Part shown: one piece after another, positions 61,525 through 64,000 of the stretch
Layout of the letters: each line of letters starts with the position of its first letter
Numbering within the stretch: position 1 is the stretch's first letter
DNA from: Cellulomonas sp. PhB143
GTDB lineage: Bacteria > Actinomycetota > Actinomycetes > Actinomycetales > Cellulomonadaceae
Direction of reading: 5' to 3'
DNA: 64,000 bases
Assembly: GCF_003752595.1 (NCBI RefSeq)
Contig: NZ_RKIJ01000017.1
Location: 57,500-121,499, forward strand
Program-made: the position numbers and the translations under genes
Notes under the pieces: model-generated
Seen by the model: the letters and a program-made list of their open reading frames with translations, nothing else
Told to the model about the DNA's origin: nothing
Database searches by the model: none

Positions 61525-62751
61525 GTGCGCCAGCCCCTCACGCGGACCCTCACCACCGCGCTGATCGCGGCGCTCGTGCCCGTGCTCGTCGCCTCCGGAG
61601 CGCCGGCCGCCGTAGCGAACCCTGTCCCGGCATCCCTCGCCGCGGCGGACGACCCCGCGGGCAAGGTCACCTGGTCGATGGCGCCGGCCGACACCGACGG
61701 GCCGGACGGGCGCCGCACCATCGAGCTCGACCTGGGCCCCGGCGACTCGACCACCGAGCACGTCGCCGTGACGAACTCCAGCGGCACGGACATGACGTTC
61801 GCCGTCGCCGCCAACGACGGCTACCTCACGGCGAACGGCAGCTACGACCTGCGCCCGGCCGACCACGAGCCGACCGACGCCGGCGCGTGGATCGACGCCG
61901 CGACGTCCGTCGACGTCCCGTCGAAGAAGACGGTCGTCGTCCCGTTCACCGTCACCGTGCCGGACGGCGCGACGCCGGGCGACCACTCGGCCGGGATCAC
62001 GACGTCCGTCTCGTCGCAGGGGGACCAGGTCTCGGTCGACAACCGCGTCGGCGTGCGCGTCGACGTCCGCGTGCCGGGCGAGGCGTCCGCGGCCGTCGCG
62101 ATCAAGGGCCTCGCGGCGTCCTACCAGCCGTCGTGGAACCCCTTCGCCTCCGGGAGCGTCGCCGTGAGCGCCACCGTCGCAGCCACCGGGAACGTGCGCG
62201 TCGACGTCGACGGCACGGCCACCACCGAGGGTCCCTTCGGCGCCCTCGTGTCCCCGGACGCCGCGCTGAAGGTCGGCGAGCTCCTCCCCGGGTCCTCGCT
62301 CGCCGCTCGTACGGACACCACCGACGTGTGGCCGCTGTTCCGCGTGACCACCACGGTCACGGTCACGCCGAAGCCCGTGCTCGACGAGGCGACCACCACG
62401 GACGCCCCGCCGACGGCCGAGCCGGTGACCGCGACCGTCGTCACCTGGGCGATCCCCTGGATCCAGATCCTCCTGCTGCTGGCGATCGTCATGCTGATCG
62501 TGGTGGTCCGTATCGACCGCCGCGCGCGCCGCCGCCGCCTCGATGCCATGCTCGCCCGGGCGCGCGCCGAGGGGGCCGCCCAGGCCGGCGCTCCGACGGC
62601 TCCGGCGGCTGCCGCGACGGCGCCGGACGTTCCCGCGGCCACGTCGGACACTCGTGCGCCGGCTCCGCCTGGCGTGCCGGACGAGGCTCGCCGCTCGTCC
62701 TCCGTCGACGAGATGTTCCCCGACCAGGACCCGCCGCCCGAGAGCCGCTGA
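61525..62751 (+). CDS. DUF916-like (WxL-partner) membrane-anchored surface protein
   Basis: The 408-residue protein has a signal peptide (about 1-33), an extracytoplasmic region with TIELDLGPGDSTTEHVAVTNSSG (about 69-91) and VVVPFTVTVPDGATPGDHSAGI, which fits the DUF916 (WxL peptidoglycan-binding) pattern, a second beta domain, a membrane helix WIQILLLLAIVMLIVVV (about 312-328), a basic stop-transfer RIDRRARRRR and a disordered Ala/Pro cytoplasmic tail. In Firmicutes this type anchors WxL proteins at the cell surface. GAAGGA precedes GTG 61525. Confidence 0.75.
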   Translation: MRQPLTRTLTTALIAALVPVLVASGAPAAVANPVPASLAAADDPAGKVTWSMAPADTDGPDGRRTIELDLGPGDSTTEHVAVTNSSGTDMTFAVAANDGYLTANGSYDLRPADHEPTDAGAWIDAATSVDVPSKKTVVVPFTVTVPDGATPGDHSAGITTSVSSQGDQVSVDNRVGVRVDVRVPGEASAAVAIKGLAASYQPSWNPFASGSVAVSATVAATGNVRVDVDGTATTEGPFGALVSPDAALKVGELLPGSSLAARTDTTDVWPLFRVTTTVTVTPKPVLDEATTTDAPPTAEPVTATVVTWAIPWIQILLLLAIVMLIVVVRIDRRARRRRLDAMLARARAEGAAQAGAPTAPAAAATAPDVPAATSDTRAPAPPGVPDEARRSSSVDEMFPDQDPPPESR

Positions 62752-62821
62752 CCCTCCTGCGCCGACGGGGCACCGGTCTATTGACGTGCACGTCCGGGGC
62801 GTCACGCGAGACGCTGTGCCC

Positions 62822-63814
62822 ATGAGCTCCGCACCCTTCGCCACCAGGCACGTCCGCCCCGCGTCGGCCGGCGGCCCGGCGGGGCCCGGCGACCGGCCGC
62901 CGGCCGGTTCCCCGCAGGACGAGCGCACCCAGCACGAGCGGGCGCTGGTCCTCGGCGGCGGCGGATCGGCGGGCAACGCCTGGCTGGTCGGCGTCGTCGC
63001 GGGACTGTTCGAGGGCGGCCTCGACCTGAGCGACGCGGACCTGATCGTCGGGACGTCGGCCGGATCGACCGCCGCGGCCCAGCTGACCGGAGCGAGCCCG
63101 TCCTCGCTGCTCGCCGACATCCTCGCTGCAGGTGCGCAGCGCCCGCCACGTCCGGTCGCGTCCGGGACGCCGCACGCCCCCGCCGCCCAGCCGTCAGACC
63201 ACCTCCGCCGGACCGACGACATCATCGCCGGCGCCGGCGACCCGGCGGACATGCGCCGCAGGCTCGGTGCGGCGGCCCTGGACATGGAGAAGGCCTCGGA
63301 CGGCTCCCGCCAGGCGCGGTGGCGGGACACCGTCGCCGCCCGGCTGCCCAGCGCCGACTGGCCACGGCAGCCGGTCCTCATCACGGCCGTCGAGGCGCAC
63401 ACCGGCGACCCCGTGGTCTTCGACCGCCACAGCGGGATCGACCTCGCGGACGCCGTCGCGGCGAGCTGTGCCAGCGGCCTCCCCCACGGCATCGGCGAGA
63501 GCCGGTACATCGACGGCGGCTACCGCCGCTCGAGCGAGAACGCCGACCTCGCCGCCGGGTATGCACGCGTGCTGGTGCTGTCGCCGCTCGGAGGCAGGTC
63601 GCGCGCACCCCGCTCGTGGGACATGCACCTCGAGGCGCAGGTCGGCGAGCTCCGTGCCTCCGGCAGCGAGGTCGAGACCGTCGTACCGGACAGCCGGGCT
63701 CTCGAGGCCTTCGGGAGCAACCTGATGGACCTGTCGACGCGCCCTTCCGCGGCTCGAGCCGGCCGCGACCAGGGCCGCGAAGCGGCGGAGCACATCGCTG
63801 CGCTCTGGCACTGA
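62822..63814 (+). CDS. patatin-like phospholipase family protein
   Basis: The 330-residue hydrolase has the patatin Ser-Asp dyad layout: oxyanion loop LGGGGSAG (about residues 44-51), nucleophile elbow GTSAG (77-81, Ser79), and DGGYR (about 231) with the catalytic aspartate. The first 38 residues are Pro/Gly-rich and disordered; no signal peptide is seen, so it is likely cytoplasmic or delivered otherwise. It would cleave acyl esters of phospholipids or other lipids. ATG 62822 lacks a strong ribosome site. It is convergent with the rRNA operon to the right. Confidence 0.9.
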   Translation: MSSAPFATRHVRPASAGGPAGPGDRPPAGSPQDERTQHERALVLGGGGSAGNAWLVGVVAGLFEGGLDLSDADLIVGTSAGSTAAAQLTGASPSSLLADILAAGAQRPPRPVASGTPHAPAAQPSDHLRRTDDIIAGAGDPADMRRRLGAAALDMEKASDGSRQARWRDTVAARLPSADWPRQPVLITAVEAHTGDPVVFDRHSGIDLADAVAASCASGLPHGIGESRYIDGGYRRSSENADLAAGYARVLVLSPLGGRSRAPRSWDMHLEAQVGELRASGSEVETVVPDSRALEAFGSNLMDLSTRPSAARAGRDQGREAAEHIAALWH

Positions 63815-63926
63815 ACCCGCCGCCACGGGACCGAGCGACCAAGAACCGGGCGGGCCCGAGCCGGAGTGAGCTCCCCCGGATCCTCACGTCCGCGAGGCGC
63901 GGGTGGGGGGGTGGGGTTTGGGTATG

Positions 63927-63962
63927 CCGAAGGCCCACCCCGGTGTCGGGGTGGGCCTTCGG
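63927..63962 (-). terminator. rRNA operon terminator
   Basis: CCGAAGGCCCACCCCG (63927-63942) and its perfect complement (63947-63962) form a 16-bp stem around a GTGT loop, 8 bp past the 3' end of the 5S rRNA gene on the minus strand. The downstream bases on that strand are not T-rich, as usual in this group. Confidence 0.85.
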
Positions 63963-63970
63963 TTGATGGG

Positions 63971-64000
63971 TGTTCGGCGGCGTCCTACTCTCCCACCCCG
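63971..64000 (-). rRNA. 5S ribosomal RNA, 3' end only
   Basis: Read on the minus strand, the last 30 bases of the window contain GGAGAGTAGGACGCCGCC followed by GAACA, the conserved 3' end of actinobacterial 5S rRNA. The gene continues beyond the right edge, so the 16S and 23S genes should follow there. Confidence 0.92.

Overview
The window comes from a very GC-rich actinobacterium. GNAT enzymes, DUF4235, DUF6457, a DUF222-HNH gene, many GTG starts, leaderless genes and large secreted glycosidases all fit this. I infer a free-living member of Micrococcales close to Cellulosimicrobium or Cellulomonas; no complete marker gene is present to prove it. The right edge runs into the 3' end of a 5S rRNA gene on the minus strand, so an rRNA operon lies just outside.

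Layout. 1-2.7 kb: an SBF-family symporter (cut by the left edge), a TetR regulator and a divergent YhgE/Pip-like membrane protein. 2.9-14.8 kb: mostly small metabolic and housekeeping genes (isochorismatase fold, DHFR fold, ABC-F ATPase with a candidate leader-peptide attenuator, acyltransferase, thioesterase, GNATs, SulP transporter, phosphatase, S4 protein, pgi). 14.7-18.7 kb: thiBPQ thiamine transport operon under a TPP riboswitch. 19.2-30.1 kb: a nitrate respiration and molybdenum cofactor island on one strand (narK, moeA, moaC, DUF6457, moaD, narGHJI). moaB (34.3 kb) and a TOBE regulator-modA-modBC operon (39.7-43.0 kb) complete the molybdenum theme. moaA, moaE and mobA are not in the window. 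A DUF222-HNH gene, a secreted SGNH esterase, a His-rich methyltransferase and a secreted PA14-GH2 enzyme are interspersed.

43.0-62.8 kb is a carbohydrate region: AGE-family epimerase/isomerase, LacI regulator, CUT2 sugar importer with a ROK regulator, divergent CUT1 sugar importer without its own ATPase, GH92 alpha-mannosidase, and a WxL-like/DUF916-like surface protein pair. A drug-type MFS exporter and a TauE exporter with an Rrf2 regulator sit inside it. The palindrome TGACA-N-CGC-TGTCA occurs in front of the epimerase gene, the mannosidase gene and the WxL-like gene, and its 12-bp core recurs inside the CUT1 binding-protein gene. I read this as one LacI regulon for mannose-containing glycans.

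Most notable: (1) a shared C-terminal module of about 90 residues ending in Ser-Cys-Gly on three unrelated secreted enzymes; (2) a two-copy element of 13-bp units at exact 21-bp spacing in inverted array, one copy lying in frame in the linker of a ModB-ModC fusion; (3) an M-W-I-stop leader with nested hairpins before the ABC-F gene; (4) the LacI operator set; (5) several genes with a -10 hexamer 6-7 nt before the start codon, implying leaderless mRNAs.
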